Assembly (NCBI RefSeq): GCF_020164585.1
Contig: NZ_JAIQZF010000004.1
Span: forward strand, 1-64,000
DNA: 64,000 nucleotides
Source: Psychroflexus curvus
GTDB taxonomy: Bacteria > Bacteroidota > Bacteroidia > Flavobacteriales > Flavobacteriaceae
Direction: 5' to 3'
This document shows, one piece after another, positions 42,057 to 52,679 of the stretch. The position numbers and the translations under genes are program-made. The notes below the pieces were generated by a model that was not told where the DNA came from, ran no database searches, and was given only the letters and a program-made list of their open reading frames with translations. Position 1 is the stretch's first letter, and each line of letters starts with the position of its first letter.

Positions 42057-42073
42057 AATAAAATGCAATACAA

Positions 42074-43417
42074 ATGCAAGAGTTAATTCAGAAATACAAT
42101 GTCCCCGGTCCAAGATATACAAGCTATCCAACGGTTCCATTTTGGGATGAATCCACTTACAGTGTATCTTCATGGATAAAAAGTTTACAAAAAGATAATT
42201 CATCAAAGGAGATCAGCGTATACATTCATCTTCCGTTTTGTGAAAGTTTATGCACGTTTTGTGCTTGCAACAAGCGCATTACCAAAAGGCACGAAGTAGA
42301 AATCCCTTACATCGAGGCGCTTTTGAAAGAATGGAACATGTATCTCGAAATTCTTAAAGATAAACCTGTTTTAAAAGAAATACATCTTGGCGGAGGAACA
42401 CCTACTTTTTTTGAACCAAAGCATTTAGAATATCTTCTTAAAACGATAAAAGACTCTTGTGATATTCCTGAAGATGTCAGCTTCAGTTTTGAAGGCCACC
42501 CTAATAACACCACAACAAATCACCTGGAGACCTTGAGACATCTTGGTTTTGATCGAGTGAGTTATGGCATTCAGGACTATAATCCTAAAGTTCAAATCGC
42601 AATACACAGAATACAATCTTTTGAAACGGTAAAAAACATCACAGAGCTTTCCAGAGCATCGGGTTATAAATCCGTAAGTCATGACTTGATTTACGGTTTA
42701 CCAATGCAAACTCTTGAAGATGTCATCTCAACCATTCATAAAACAACAGAGTTGATGCCAGATCGCATTGCCTTTTATAGCTATGCTCATGTGCCCTGGA
42801 CCAAAGGAAATGGCCAACGCGGTTATGATGAAAAGGACCTCCCTTCAGCAGAGTTGAAACGCAAGCAGTATGAAACGGGTAAAAAAATGCTTGAAGAACA
42901 GGGATATATAGAAATTGGTATGGATCACTTTGCCTTACCTGAAGATGAATTGGCAGTAGCTTTTAAAAACAAAACACTTCATAGAAATTTCATGGGTTAT
43001 ACCACGACTAAAACCGATAAAATGATCGGTCTTGGTGTTTCTGCCATAAGCGACAGCTGGTTTGGCTTTTCGCAAAATCACAAAAATCTAAATCACTATT
43101 ACGATAGTTTATCTAAAAATGAATTGCCGGTTTCCAGAGGTCATATTTTAGATGAAACTGATCTTATAATTAGAAGAAAAATATTAGATTTAATGTGTCA
43201 TTTTGAAACTAACCTTGAAGATTTAGATTTAAATATTCAATCAGAAATCAAAAATGATTTAGCAGAGTTTGAAATTGATCGATTGCTAACACTAAAAGGT
43301 GACGTTATTAAAGTGAAATCTAATGGCAAGGCTTTCATAAGAAATATATGCATGGCATTCGATCTTAGATTAAAAGCTAAACAAACAGAATCGCAATTAT
43401 TTTCAATGACTATTTAA
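42074..43417 (+). CDS. hemN: Oxygen-independent coproporphyrinogen III oxidase
   Basis: A radical-SAM enzyme that decarboxylates coproporphyrinogen III to protoporphyrinogen IX without oxygen. The 447-residue protein opens with KYNVPGPRYTSYPTVPFW and has the 4Fe-4S motif HLPFCESLCTFCACNK (Cys-x3-Cys-x2-Cys plus a fourth Cys typical of true HemN). It also has LGGGTPTFF, SFEGHPNNTT and a C-terminal HemN domain (TTKTDKMIGLGVSAISDSWFGF). Both the fourth Cys and the full length favour HemN rather than HemW. It fits with the cbb3 oxidase cluster downstream, which needs haem at low oxygen. A stress-protein gene follows after 11 bases. Confidence 0.94.
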   Translation: MQELIQKYNVPGPRYTSYPTVPFWDESTYSVSSWIKSLQKDNSSKEISVYIHLPFCESLCTFCACNKRITKRHEVEIPYIEALLKEWNMYLEILKDKPVLKEIHLGGGTPTFFEPKHLEYLLKTIKDSCDIPEDVSFSFEGHPNNTTTNHLETLRHLGFDRVSYGIQDYNPKVQIAIHRIQSFETVKNITELSRASGYKSVSHDLIYGLPMQTLEDVISTIHKTTELMPDRIAFYSYAHVPWTKGNGQRGYDEKDLPSAELKRKQYETGKKMLEEQGYIEIGMDHFALPEDELAVAFKNKTLHRNFMGYTTTKTDKMIGLGVSAISDSWFGFSQNHKNLNHYYDSLSKNELPVSRGHILDETDLIIRRKILDLMCHFETNLEDLDLNIQSEIKNDLAEFEIDRLLTLKGDVIKVKSNGKAFIRNICMAFDLRLKAKQTESQLFSMTI

Positions 43418-43428
43418 AACCAAGACTT

Positions 43429-44262
43429 ATGAAAAAGATACTCGTACCAGTTGATTTCTCAACACCGTCAGAAAATGCACTCAAGTTTGCTGCGGAACTC
43501 GCGAAAAAAAACAATTCAGAACTTCATGTTTTACATGTGATTGAATTGGCAGAATCCCTGTTTGGTGCAGAACAATTTAATGTGAATGATCAGCAGATCA
43601 TCTTCTTTATGAAATTAGCTAAAGAGCGTTTTGAAGATTTCTTGAAAAAGGATTATATGAAGGACGTTAATTTTAAAGAACATGTAGAGCCAGGTTCTAC
43701 CTCTTTGGCTATTCGGGAAGTAGTAAGAAAAAACTATATAGACATGATTGTGATGGGTTCAAGCGGCTCATCAGGTATTGAGGAAATTATAATTGGCTCC
43801 AATACAGAAAAGGTGGTCAGATATTCTGAAGTGCCCGTTCTGGTCATTAAAAGTGAAATTAAAAACATAGCTATTAAAACTGTAGTTTTCGCTTCTGATT
43901 TTGAACTAGAAAACCTTGAACCTTATAAAAAAGGAAAAAAGTTTGCTGATACTTTTGGTGCGAAAATGAAAATGCTATATGTCAATTTACCTGGTAATCA
44001 GTTTAACAGTACTTTGGAAATTCAAGAACAAATGCGCGTTTTCTTGAATAAGGTTGAGATGCCACTCAATAAAGAAAATGTCGAAATATTTAATGATTAC
44101 ACAATAGAACAGGGAGTCTTAAATGGGGCAAAATATTTAAAAGCAGACCTTATTATTATGCCTACTCATGGCAGAAAAGGGCTTTCTCATTTCTTTAACG
44201 GAAGCATAGGTGAAGACGTGTTGAATCACGCAGAAATACCTGTATTAACCTTGAAAATTTAA
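43429..44262 (+). CDS. Universal stress protein with two Usp domains
   Basis: A 277-residue cytoplasmic protein made of two tandem UspA domains (about 1-142 and 145-277). Domain 1 starts KKILVPVDFSTPSENALKFA and ends with the ATP-binding VMGSSGSSGIEEIIIGSNTEKVVRYSEVPVLVIK. Domain 2 has IMPTHGRKGLSHFFNGSIGE and EIPVLTLKI. It lies 11 bases after hemN, so both probably respond together to low oxygen or stress. A symmetric hairpin ends the unit. Confidence 0.92.
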   Translation: MKKILVPVDFSTPSENALKFAAELAKKNNSELHVLHVIELAESLFGAEQFNVNDQQIIFFMKLAKERFEDFLKKDYMKDVNFKEHVEPGSTSLAIREVVRKNYIDMIVMGSSGSSGIEEIIIGSNTEKVVRYSEVPVLVIKSEIKNIAIKTVVFASDFELENLEPYKKGKKFADTFGAKMKMLYVNLPGNQFNSTLEIQEQMRVFLNKVEMPLNKENVEIFNDYTIEQGVLNGAKYLKADLIIMPTHGRKGLSHFFNGSIGEDVLNHAEIPVLTLKI

Positions 44263-44283
44263 ATTGATACAAATGACATATAA

Positions 44284-44308
44284 TAAGCACCTTGAAATAA
44301 GGTGCTTA
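44284..44308. terminator. Bidirectional terminator between usp and trx
   Basis: TAAGCACCTT (44284-44293), loop GAAAT, and AAGGTGCTTA (44299-44308) form a perfect 10-bp stem between two convergent genes. A/T-rich sequence follows on both sides. Confidence 0.8.
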
Positions 44309-44333
44309 ATTTAGTTGAATTTAAGCAATGGAG

Positions 44334-44633
44334 TTATGAATTGGATTTTATGACTTGAACGATCTCATCTTTTTGCAAAACTCCACTTTGCTTCCACTTC
44401 TCTTCTCCATTTTTGAAAACAATCATAGTGGGCACTCCTCTAACTTGATATTTCGCGGCTAACTGCTGGTTTTTATCAACATCTATCTTGATGATTTTAA
44501 CCGCGTCTCCAAGCTCTTCTTTTACATCTTTGAGAATTGGAGCAAGCATTTTGCAGGGTCCACACCAATCGGCAAAAAAATCGATTAGCACAGGCGTATC
44601 ACTTTGTATGATTTCACTAAATTTTTGATTCAT
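44334..44633 (-). CDS. trxA: Thioredoxin
   Basis: A 99-residue cytoplasmic thioredoxin that reduces disulfides in proteins such as peroxiredoxins (see bcp). The active site is FFADWCGPCKMLAP (Cys-Gly-Pro-Cys), the cis-Pro is in VRGVPTMIVFKNG, and the rest matches the minimal fold. It is short (typically 105-110) because the N-terminal strand is reduced to MNQKFSEIIQSD. It is monocistronic and convergent with usp. Confidence 0.94.
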   Translation of the reverse strand: MNQKFSEIIQSDTPVLIDFFADWCGPCKMLAPILKDVKEELGDAVKIIKIDVDKNQQLAAKYQVRGVPTMIVFKNGEEKWKQSGVLQKDEIVQVIKSNS

Positions 44634-44676
44634 AATTATATAATTTTGAACATTAGACGTTTGGTAAGTATAATCC

Positions 44677-45960
44677 TTACATAGATTTAAAACGTTCGTA
44701 AGCTGCCTGATTTAAACTCTCTCGGTGGTCTGGATGGGCAATTGAAATCAAGGCCTCAGCTCTTTGCTTTAAGTTTTTACCATAAAGGTTAACAACTCCA
44801 TACTCAGTAACAATATAATGCACATGAGCTCTTGTTGTTGTCACACCTGCACCTTCCTTGAGGAAAGGAGTGATTTTTGAAATCCCTTTATTGGTAATTG
44901 AGGGCATAGCTATAATTGCTTTTCCTCCATCAGATAAGGATGCTCCCCGAATAAAATCCATCTGACCTCCCACTCCAGAAAACTGCATTTTTCCAATAGT
45001 ATCTGCACAAACCTGACCTGTCAGATCAATTTCGATTGCTGAGTTAATAGCTGTTACTCTTGGATTTCGTCTAATAATTGCTGTATCATTTGTGTAGGCA
45101 GCTTCTTTCATATGGACCAAAGGATTATCATCCATAAAGTCATAAAGCTTTTGAGAACCTACAGCAAAACAAGTCACTATTTTTCCTGTTTTGACTTCCT
45201 TCTGACTTCCGTTGATGACCCCACTTTCTACTAGCGGCAGGATTCCATCTGAAAACATCTCCGTATGAATTCCAAGGTTTTTGTGACTTCCTAAATTTTG
45301 AAGCGCCGCGTTTGGAATGCCTCCAATTCCCATTTGTAAAGTCGCACCATCTTCTACAAGACTAGCCACATTAGCTCCAATTTTGCTTTCCAATTCTGAG
45401 ACTGGAGCTTGTTCATGACCAAAAATAGGCTCATTCACTTCAACTGCAAAATCCAACTCACTCATGTGAATTATTCCATCTCCATGAGTTCTAGGGACTT
45501 GAGGATTGATTTGAGCTATAACAAGTTTTGCCGTCTGAATGGCTGGAATTGTAATATCTACTGAGACACCAAGTGAACAGAAACCATGACTATCTGGAGG
45601 TGATACTTGAATAAAAGCAACATCCAAAGGCAAAATAGATCGTCTGAATAACCTGTGGATTTCACTTAAAAAAATAGGGATATAATCTCCATTTCCTTTC
45701 CTTAACGAATTTCTTACATTCCCACCTACAAAGACACTGTTTATCTTGAATGCTTTAGAGTAAGGCTCTTCGGAATAAGCAGCCTGACCTTCAGTATGCA
45801 TATGCATAATTTCAACATTTTCTAAGGACTCATACCTGGAAACTAAAGCATCTATTAATTTTAAAGGTGTCATGGCTGCACCTTGTATAAAAACTCTTTC
45901 TCCTGATTTTACTTTTGAAACAGCTTCTTCAGCAGTTACTTTATTAAGTTGATGAATCAT
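44677..45960 (-). CDS. Acetyl-CoA hydrolase/transferase family protein
   Basis: A 427-residue class I CoA transferase of the acetyl-CoA hydrolase/4-hydroxybutyrate CoA-transferase group. It has the N-terminal NKVTAEEAVSKVKSGERVFIQGAAMTP, the oxyanion and CoA loop LQMGIGGIPNAALQNL, the catalytic Glu region HTEMFSDGILPLV, and the C-terminal TEYGVVNLYGKNLKQRAEALISIAHPDHRE. It would move CoA between acetate and another acyl acid. The acid is not known. It is monocistronic, with a minus-7 box at 45985-45992. Confidence 0.9.
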   Translation of the reverse strand: MIHQLNKVTAEEAVSKVKSGERVFIQGAAMTPLKLIDALVSRYESLENVEIMHMHTEGQAAYSEEPYSKAFKINSVFVGGNVRNSLRKGNGDYIPIFLSEIHRLFRRSILPLDVAFIQVSPPDSHGFCSLGVSVDITIPAIQTAKLVIAQINPQVPRTHGDGIIHMSELDFAVEVNEPIFGHEQAPVSELESKIGANVASLVEDGATLQMGIGGIPNAALQNLGSHKNLGIHTEMFSDGILPLVESGVINGSQKEVKTGKIVTCFAVGSQKLYDFMDDNPLVHMKEAAYTNDTAIIRRNPRVTAINSAIEIDLTGQVCADTIGKMQFSGVGGQMDFIRGASLSDGGKAIIAMPSITNKGISKITPFLKEGAGVTTTRAHVHYIVTEYGVVNLYGKNLKQRAEALISIAHPDHRESLNQAAYERFKSM

Positions 45961-45984
45961 ATCTTTTGATCTTATTTTGAATTA

Positions 45985-45992
45985 CAAAAATA
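45985..45992 (-). promoter_or_regulatory. Minus-7 box of the CoA transferase gene
   Basis: The minus strand reads TATTTTTG (TAnnTTTG), 24 bases before the ATG. Confidence 0.5.
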
Positions 45993-46107
45993 CAGTCTAC
46001 AACTCAAGAAAACTTGGGCTTAAACAAAGATTTATATGATTTCAATCAGTTTTAAGGAAGGTTTCTAAACAGAAATCAAACCTGTGGCAAAATCCGAAGA
46101 AAATAAA

Positions 46108-46506
46108 TCAGTTCTTTTGAATTTGACCCCAAGCCCAGGCTTGAGCCTCCTTGTATGAAGAAAATACTTTATAAGGAACTGGCTGTTTTTGAAGCAGAAA
46201 AATCATCTTCAACACCCATTGTATGGTCTTGTTTGGAATAACGTAAGCTGTTCCTAAGCAAAGCTCCTTCATCAAAGTAGTATTTTCTTTTAACCAGTTG
46301 GCCTGCAATATCTGATGAGATAGTTTTGGCACAACAGCCTTTGAAGCGTCAAAAACGATAGCCAGTTTCTGTTGTGCAAAGTAACAATCGTCAAGTTCTT
46401 TTAAGTGAGCCTTGAAATTAGCATTTGTACTTTTCTCACCAGTAAATGTGACGGTGATGAGAGGAAATGCGGTTTGATTTACTGTGGCGTAAGAAATCGT
46501 TTTCAA
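46108..46506 (-). CDS. STAS/SpoIIAA-like small protein
   Basis: A 132-residue soluble protein. The alternation of strands and helices (FPLITVTFTGEKS ... FKAHLKELDDCYFAQQKLAIVFDASKAVV ... ELCLGTAYVIPNKTIQWVLKMIFLLQKQPVPYKVFSSYKEAQAWAWGQI) resembles the SpoIIAA/STAS-like proteins of Bacteroidota. Such proteins bind lipids or partner proteins, and no enzyme motif is seen. It lies 26 bases after gltD on the same strand, so read-through is likely, but no link to glutamate synthesis is known. Confidence 0.65.
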   Translation of the reverse strand: MKTISYATVNQTAFPLITVTFTGEKSTNANFKAHLKELDDCYFAQQKLAIVFDASKAVVPKLSHQILQANWLKENTTLMKELCLGTAYVIPNKTIQWVLKMIFLLQKQPVPYKVFSSYKEAQAWAWGQIQKN

Positions 46507-46532
46507 ATTTTTTTCTCAAAATTAAAATAATT

Positions 46533-47990
46533 TTATACTTCCAGGCTTAAAAACGAATCGTTTTTGGAAGGAAGTTCTGTACTTCCCATCAAATATTCAT
46601 CTACTTCTCGTGCTGCTTCTCGTCCTTCTGAAATAGCCCAAACTACCAGCGATTGGCCTCTGCGGGCATCACCTGCTGCAAAAATAGACTCAACATTGGT
46701 CTGATAATTACTGGCTTCTATAATTCCAGACTGGGTTTGAGAAACACCCAGATGTTCCAAAAGTGAACTTTCAGGCTGAGTAAAACCGATAGCCAGCAAA
46801 GCAAGTTCGCAGGGAACCAGTCGCTCTGTGCCTTCTATTTCCTTCATCTGTTGTCTTCCACCTTGGCTGACCCATTCTATATCTACAAGTTTGATATGGG
46901 TTAGCTCGCCTTGGTCATTTCCTATAAATTCCTTGGTCAGGATACTCCATCTTCGCTCACCGCCTTCTTCATGGGAAGAAGAGGTTCTCAAAGTCATCGG
47001 CCACATTGGCCAGGGATCGTTCTCTCCTCTTTTGCTTTGAGGTTTTGGCATTAGCTCGAGTTGCAAAACAGAGGCCGCTCCTTGTCTGTGAGAGGTACCT
47101 ATACAGTCTGATCCTGTATCACCGCCACCAATAACCACCACGTTTTTGCCTTCGGCAGTAATTTTGTCGTCAAACTTGATCCCTGCTATTTCCTTGTTCT
47201 GAAGACTAAGGAAATCCATTGCATAATGAATACCTTTCAGCTCTCTACCAGGAATAGGTAAGTTTCGTGGCACTGTAGACCCTGTACAAACCACTATGGA
47301 ATCGAAATCTTCCTTTAGCATATCTGGATTGATGGTCTTACCCACTTCGGCATTGATTTTAAAACGCACACCTTCCTCATCCATAATTTGGGTTCGACGA
47401 TCTACCACCCATTTTTCAAGTTTAAAGTCTGGAATCCCGTACCTCAGCAAGCCTCCTATTCCGGAATCTCTTTCATAAACTGTCACCCAGTGTCCAGCCT
47501 TGTTAAGCTGATCTGCAGCTGCTAATCCTGCGGGACCAGAACCGATTACTGCTACTTTTTTGCCAGTACGTTGTTTGGGTGGATTTGCTTTTATATAACC
47601 AAGTTCGTGAGCTTTTTCAGCTATTGATTTTTCTATATGCTCAATAGCAACCGGTGGCTTATTGATCCCTAAAACACAACTGGCTTCGCATGGCGCTGGA
47701 CAAATTCGTCCTGTGAATTCGGGGAAGTTATTTGTGGAATATAAAATAGAAACCGCATCTTTCCAATTTTCGTCATGAACCGCTTCGTTAAATTCTGGAA
47801 TGATATTGCCCAGTGGACATCCAGAATGACAAAATGGAACTCCGCAATCCATACATCTGGCAGCTTGTGTTTTGGTCTTTTCTTCAGGGAAGGGTTCAAA
47901 GATTTCTTTAAAATCTCCAATTCTATCTTTAGGAGGTCTTGAGTCTGGTAACTCCCTGTCATATTTCAAAAATCCATCATACTGTCCCAT
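46533..47990 (-). CDS. gltD: Glutamate synthase small subunit
   Basis: An NADPH-oxidising flavoprotein that passes electrons to GltB. The 485-residue protein has two N-terminal cysteine clusters ([17 protein letters not shown] and [15 protein letters not shown]), an FAD site [17 protein letters not shown], the NADPH site [19 protein letters not shown], and the terminal FAD contact [24 protein letters not shown]. All parts are intact. Its ATG overlaps the gltB stop by one base. Confidence 0.95.
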   Translation of the reverse strand: MGQYDGFLKYDRELPDSRPPKDRIGDFKEIFEPFPEEKTKTQAARCMDCGVPFCHSGCPLGNIIPEFNEAVHDENWKDAVSILYSTNNFPEFTGRICPAPCEASCVLGINKPPVAIEHIEKSIAEKAHELGYIKANPPKQRTGKKVAVIGSGPAGLAAADQLNKAGHWVTVYERDSGIGGLLRYGIPDFKLEKWVVDRRTQIMDEEGVRFKINAEVGKTINPDMLKEDFDSIVVCTGSTVPRNLPIPGRELKGIHYAMDFLSLQNKEIAGIKFDDKITAEGKNVVVIGGGDTGSDCIGTSHRQGAASVLQLELMPKPQSKRGENDPWPMWPMTLRTSSSHEEGGERRWSILTKEFIGNDQGELTHIKLVDIEWVSQGGRQQMKEIEGTERLVPCELALLAIGFTQPESSLLEHLGVSQTQSGIIEASNYQTNVESIFAAGDARRGQSLVVWAISEGREAAREVDEYLMGSTELPSKNDSFLSLEV

Positions 47991-50900
47991 TATGCTACTA
48001 TTTTTTGTTGTTGATCTTTATCTTCTTTCTCTTCTAAAATACGTTTGTAATCGTGAGGTATAATCTTAACAAACTGAGGCTTCAACTCTTCAAAGTGGTC
48101 TAATACCTGTTTGGCTTTTTTACTTGCAGTTAATTCAAAATGATATTCAATTAAGGTTTTAAGCTCATCAAAATTTTCTTTGGAAGGTGTTTCTAAACCT
48201 ACCATTGCTTTGTTGCAGTTAGCCTCAAACGTGTTTTGCTCATCTAGCACGTAAGCAATACCTCCACTCATACCTGCAGCAAAATTTTTACCGGTTTCTC
48301 CCAAAATTACAACTTTACCTCCAGTCATGTACTCACAGGCATGATCTCCAACTCCTTCTACAACTGCATTCACACCAGAATTTCTCACTGCAAATCGCTC
48401 GCCTGCCATACCGTTGATGTAAGCTGTTCCGGAAGTTGCCCCGTAAAAAGCCACATTTCCTATAATGATATTCTCTTCTGAATTAAATCTAGAGGATTTG
48501 GGTGGATAGATGACTAATTTCCCACCAGACAAGCCTTTACCAAAATAATCGTTGGACTCTCCTTCCACTTCAAAAGTGACACCTTTTGCTAAAAAGGAAC
48601 CGAAACTCTGTCCTGCAGAACCTTTAAATGCATAGTGCAAGGTATCTTCTTTAAATCCCTCGGCTTTGAATTTTTTACTGATTTCATTAGACAAAATAGC
48701 ACCAGTGGCACGATCTACATTTCTGATTGAATATGATTTCTTCACCTGACTTCCGTTTTCAAAAGCGGGTTTCGCATCTTCTAAGAGCTGCCAGTCCAAA
48801 ACCTTATCAATTTCGTGATCCTGGTCTATCTGTTTAAATACACCCACTTGTTCTGCGATATGCTCTTGGTATAAAATTGGACTTAAGTCCAGATCTTTTA
48901 ATTTCCAAAACGGGACATCTTTCCTCACTTTCATCACTTCCGAATGCCCAACCATATCGTTGATCGTTCTAAAACCAAGTTGTGACATAATTTCCCTGAG
49001 GTCTTCTGCCAGGAACCTAAAGTAATTGACCACATGGTCTGGATTCCCCGTAAATAGTTTTCTCAATTCTGGATTTTGTGTCGCCACTCCAACCGGGCAG
49101 GTATTGGTATGACATTTTCTCATCATGATACAACCTTCCACAATCAAGGCTGCAGTGGAAATTCCCCATTCTTCCGCTCCCAGAAGTGTAGCAATGGCAA
49201 TATCCCTTCCCGTTCTCAATTGTCCGTCAGCCTGAACTGTAATTCTACTCCTTAAATTATTTTTTACCAGGGTTTGGTGGGCTTCAGAAAGTCCAAGTTC
49301 CCAGGGTAATCCTGCGTGGCGAATAGAGCTCAAAGGAGAAGCTCCGGTACCTCCATCTGCACCTGATATCAAAACGACATCTGCGTTGGCTTTAGACACT
49401 CCTGCTGCAACAGTTCCTACTCCTGCCTGTGACACTAATTTCACATTGATTCTGGCTTTTCTGTTGGCGTTTTTCAAATCAAAAATAAGTTGGGCCAGAT
49501 CTTCAATGGAATAAATATCGTGGTGTGGTGGTGGTGAAATCAATCCAACCCCTGGAGTAGAGTGTCTTACTCTTCCAATCCACTCATCCACTTTATGGCC
49601 TGGTAACTGACCACCTTCACCAGGTTTGGCTCCCTGAGCCATTTTGATTTGAAGTTCTTCGGCATTGGTGAGGTAATAACTTGTCACCCCAAAACGCCCC
49701 GAAGCAACCTGTTTGATAGCAGAGCGCTCCCAGTCACCATTTGGTTTAACTTCAAATCTAACTTCATCTTCTCCTCCTTCCCCACTGTTACTCTTAGCTC
49801 CAATTCTATTCATTGCAATGGCTAGGGTTGAGTGTGCTTCATGAGAAATCGAACCAAATGACATGGCTCCTGTCGCGAAACGCTTCATGATATCTTCAGC
49901 TGGTTCCACTTCTGAAAGCGAAATTGGCGTTCGTTTTTTAAACTCAAATAGGCCTCTTAAGGTCAGCGAATCCTTCAATTGGTCGTTGACGGTTTTAGCA
50001 AACTTTTTATAAAGCGTAAAGTTATCTGTTTGGGTAGAACGCTGGAGTAAATGTATGGTCTCCGGGTTGAAAAGATGCTTTTCGCCCCTTAACTTCCACT
50101 GATAAACTCCACCTACTTCCAGACTTTTTTTCACCTCATCATTTTTAGGATAAGCCTTGTGATGTCTTACCAGAACTTCCTGAGCAAGTCCATCAAAATC
50201 AATTCCTTCTATTCTTGAAATAGTGCCTTTAAAACATTTTTCAATCACAGTTGTATGCAGGCCTAAAGCTTCAAAAATCTGAGCACCCTGGTAAGATTGA
50301 ACAGTACTGATTCCCATCTTTGAAAGGATTTTCAAAAGCCCATAACCTATGGCCTGTTGGTAGTTGGCTTCGGCTTCTTCTTTATTAATTTCAGCATCTA
50401 ATTTACCATCCGCATGGAGATGCTGAATAGACTGAAGCGCTAAGTAAGGATGGACTGCACTGGCTCCGTAACCAATTAGGGTGGCGTAGTGATGCGTTTC
50501 TCTTACGTCTCCTGCCTGCACAATAATCCCTGCTTTTGTTCTTAAATTCAGTTTCACAAGATGGTGGTGCACTGCTCCAGTAGAAAGTAAAGATGGAATG
50601 GGTGCATGTGTCTTGTTTATATTTTTATCGGAAAGAATGAGAACTTTCTTACCAGATTTCACAGCATCTTCTGCTGCTTTGCAAGCAGCATCAATACCTT
50701 TTTCAAGACTTCCAGGATTTCCATCCGCTTCAAATACACAGTTGATAAAAGCATAATCGAAACCTTTGTCTTTTAAGTTTTTGAATTTTTCAATATCAGA
50801 GTCCAGCAACACGGGTTGTGAGATGTGAATTTGCTTGGTGTGTAATTCAGATTCGTCCAGGATATTTAAACTTTCTCCAACTCTGGTAAATAAAGACATC

Positions 50901-52507
50901 ACCATTCGCTCTCGAATTGGATCGATGGGTGGATTACTGACTTGTGCAAAAAGTTGCTTAAAGTAATTAGCCACATGCTGGCTTTGTTTACTTAGGATTG
51001 CTAGTGGTGTATCTGCTCCCATAGACCCTATTGGCTCGGTTGCTCTCACCGCCATATCGGCCAGAATCACCTTTAATTCTTCGGATGTATAGCCGAAAGC
51101 ATTCTGCCGAAGTAGAAGTTGTTGACTAGTGAGCTGTTCTTTTTGAAATTCAGGTACGGGCTGCAGCCTCAACTTGATGCGCTGATTGACAATCCATTGC
51201 TGATAAGGTTTATCTTTTACAATTTGATTTTTAATCTCATCATCGTAAAGAACTTTATGTTCATTCAAATCTGCCAGAATCATACGGCCTGGCTGTAATC
51301 TCCCTTTTTTTATTATTTCTGAAGATTTAACAGGAAGTGCCCCGGCTTCTGAAGAGATAATGAGACGATTGGTAGAAGTAATACAATATCGTGAAGGTCT
51401 TAATCCATTCCTGTCCAATGTAGCACCTACTCGCTTACCATCAGTAAAAATTAGTGCTGCAGGGCCATCCCAAGGCTCCATTACCGATGCATGATATTTG
51501 TAAAATGCCTTCCGTTCTGGATCAATGGATTTGTTGTCCTGCCATGCTTCTGGCACCAGCATCATCATGACATGCTCTAGTGGACGACCATCCAAAACTA
51601 ACATTTCTACGAGGCTATCTAAGTTAGCAGAATCTGAATGTTCCGGATTGGTAACTGGTAATAAACGCTGAAGGTCTACTTCTGAAAACACTTTAGATTT
51701 AAAATTGGCTTCCTTGGATTTCATCTTGGTCACATTACCACGAATGGTATTGATTTCTCCATTATGAGATATAAAATGGAAAGGCTGAGCCAGTTTCCAA
51801 TTAGGAAAAGTATTGGTAGAAAACCGGGAATGTATGATCGCAAAAACCGACTTTAAATTTGGGTTTCTTAAGTCGTGAAAGTATTCTCTTAATTGGTTGG
51901 TTCTGAGCTGTCCTTTATAAATAATGGTATTTGTGGACATACTACACACATAAAAGGCCTTGTTATTTCCTTTTATGTGTTTTCCAATATGATGAGTCGT
52001 GTAATTTCGTAAAACAAAAAGCTTCCGTTCCAGCTCTTCATTAGACATTTTTTGTTTTGGCTGAAATAAGACTTGCTGAATAGAAGGTTCTACAGGTTTT
52101 GCTCCCATTCCAGGTACTTTGGAGTCCACGGGAACTGAACGGTAACCTAAAATCTGAATTTCTAACTCTTCAGCATGCTTCTCTAAAACATCTTTACATT
52201 GATCTGCAACACTTTGAACTTTTGGAAAAAATAGCATTCCAACACCAATTGGCTTTTCAGAATCAATATCAACTTGAATTTCTTCAGCAATTTCCTTTAT
52301 AAACTCATCATCGATTTGAATTAGAATACCAGCACCGTCTCCAGTTTCAGGATCTGCTCCAGTTCCACCACGATGCTCCATATTTTCAAGCATCGTCAAA
52401 GCATCATCTATAAGCTGATGCTCCTTTTTGCCATCGATATTTATAACGCTTCCTATTCCACAGGCATCGTGTTCGAAGCTACTATCATACATTGAATCTC
52501 TCTTCAT
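47990..52507 (-). CDS. gltB: Glutamate synthase large subunit
   Basis: Makes two glutamates from glutamine and 2-oxoglutarate, the core of ammonium assimilation with glutamine synthetase. The 1505-residue protein has an N-terminal class II amidotransferase domain whose nucleophile is Cys16 after a short propeptide (SSFEHDACGIGSV). It then has a central domain and the FMN domain (GGEDEVRFEVKPNGDWER ... VSGADGGTGASPLSSIRHAGLPWE). The 3Fe-4S cysteines are in CIMMRKCHTNTCPVGVATQ, and the C-terminal GXGXG beta-helix has GLSGGKLVIYPP and GMSGGIAYVLDE. It is the first gene of gltBD. Its upstream 170 bases hold no clear TAnnTTTG box. Confidence 0.96.
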   Translation of the reverse strand: MKRDSMYDSSFEHDACGIGSVINIDGKKEHQLIDDALTMLENMEHRGGTGADPETGDGAGILIQIDDEFIKEIAEEIQVDIDSEKPIGVGMLFFPKVQSVADQCKDVLEKHAEELEIQILGYRSVPVDSKVPGMGAKPVEPSIQQVLFQPKQKMSNEELERKLFVLRNYTTHHIGKHIKGNNKAFYVCSMSTNTIIYKGQLRTNQLREYFHDLRNPNLKSVFAIIHSRFSTNTFPNWKLAQPFHFISHNGEINTIRGNVTKMKSKEANFKSKVFSEVDLQRLLPVTNPEHSDSANLDSLVEMLVLDGRPLEHVMMMLVPEAWQDNKSIDPERKAFYKYHASVMEPWDGPAALIFTDGKRVGATLDRNGLRPSRYCITSTNRLIISSEAGALPVKSSEIIKKGRLQPGRMILADLNEHKVLYDDEIKNQIVKDKPYQQWIVNQRIKLRLQPVPEFQKEQLTSQQLLLRQNAFGYTSEELKVILADMAVRATEPIGSMGADTPLAILSKQSQHVANYFKQLFAQVSNPPIDPIRERMVMSLFTRVGESLNILDESELHTKQIHISQPVLLDSDIEKFKNLKDKGFDYAFINCVFEADGNPGSLEKGIDAACKAAEDAVKSGKKVLILSDKNINKTHAPIPSLLSTGAVHHHLVKLNLRTKAGIIVQAGDVRETHHYATLIGYGASAVHPYLALQSIQHLHADGKLDAEINKEEAEANYQQAIGYGLLKILSKMGISTVQSYQGAQIFEALGLHTTVIEKCFKGTISRIEGIDFDGLAQEVLVRHHKAYPKNDEVKKSLEVGGVYQWKLRGEKHLFNPETIHLLQRSTQTDNFTLYKKFAKTVNDQLKDSLTLRGLFEFKKRTPISLSEVEPAEDIMKRFATGAMSFGSISHEAHSTLAIAMNRIGAKSNSGEGGEDEVRFEVKPNGDWERSAIKQVASGRFGVTSYYLTNAEELQIKMAQGAKPGEGGQLPGHKVDEWIGRVRHSTPGVGLISPPPHHDIYSIEDLAQLIFDLKNANRKARINVKLVSQAGVGTVAAGVSKANADVVLISGADGGTGASPLSSIRHAGLPWELGLSEAHQTLVKNNLRSRITVQADGQLRTGRDIAIATLLGAEEWGISTAALIVEGCIMMRKCHTNTCPVGVATQNPELRKLFTGNPDHVVNYFRFLAEDLREIMSQLGFRTINDMVGHSEVMKVRKDVPFWKLKDLDLSPILYQEHIAEQVGVFKQIDQDHEIDKVLDWQLLEDAKPAFENGSQVKKSYSIRNVDRATGAILSNEISKKFKAEGFKEDTLHYAFKGSAGQSFGSFLAKGVTFEVEGESNDYFGKGLSGGKLVIYPPKSSRFNSEENIIIGNVAFYGATSGTAYINGMAGERFAVRNSGVNAVVEGVGDHACEYMTGGKVVILGETGKNFAAGMSGGIAYVLDEQNTFEANCNKAMVGLETPSKENFDELKTLIEYHFELTASKKAKQVLDHFEELKPQFVKIIPHDYKRILEEKEDKDQQQKIVA

Positions 52508-52679
52508 AACTAACTATTAAACTATTATTCTAAGAATTAACTCCTAAAACTAGTTAATTATATAGAAAGTCATTATCGAATCAAGTATTATTTACTGTTT
52601 TTTATGTTAAAATTGAACTTTAACTGAACTTAATCGTTTTCGAAGTTTTAAAGTGAGTAAAAAAATGACAGATGAAGAG

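Noticed and set aside
42000-42073. FNR/CRP-type operator before hemN
   Set aside because: TCATTTTAAGAAATGA-like symmetry was considered (around 42023-42038), but the match to a TTGAT-N4-ATCAA site is poor, so it is not claimed.
44677-45960. Acetyl-CoA hydrolase named as a specific butyrate or succinate CoA-transferase
   Set aside because: Family motifs do not separate these activities, and no neighbouring pathway genes help.
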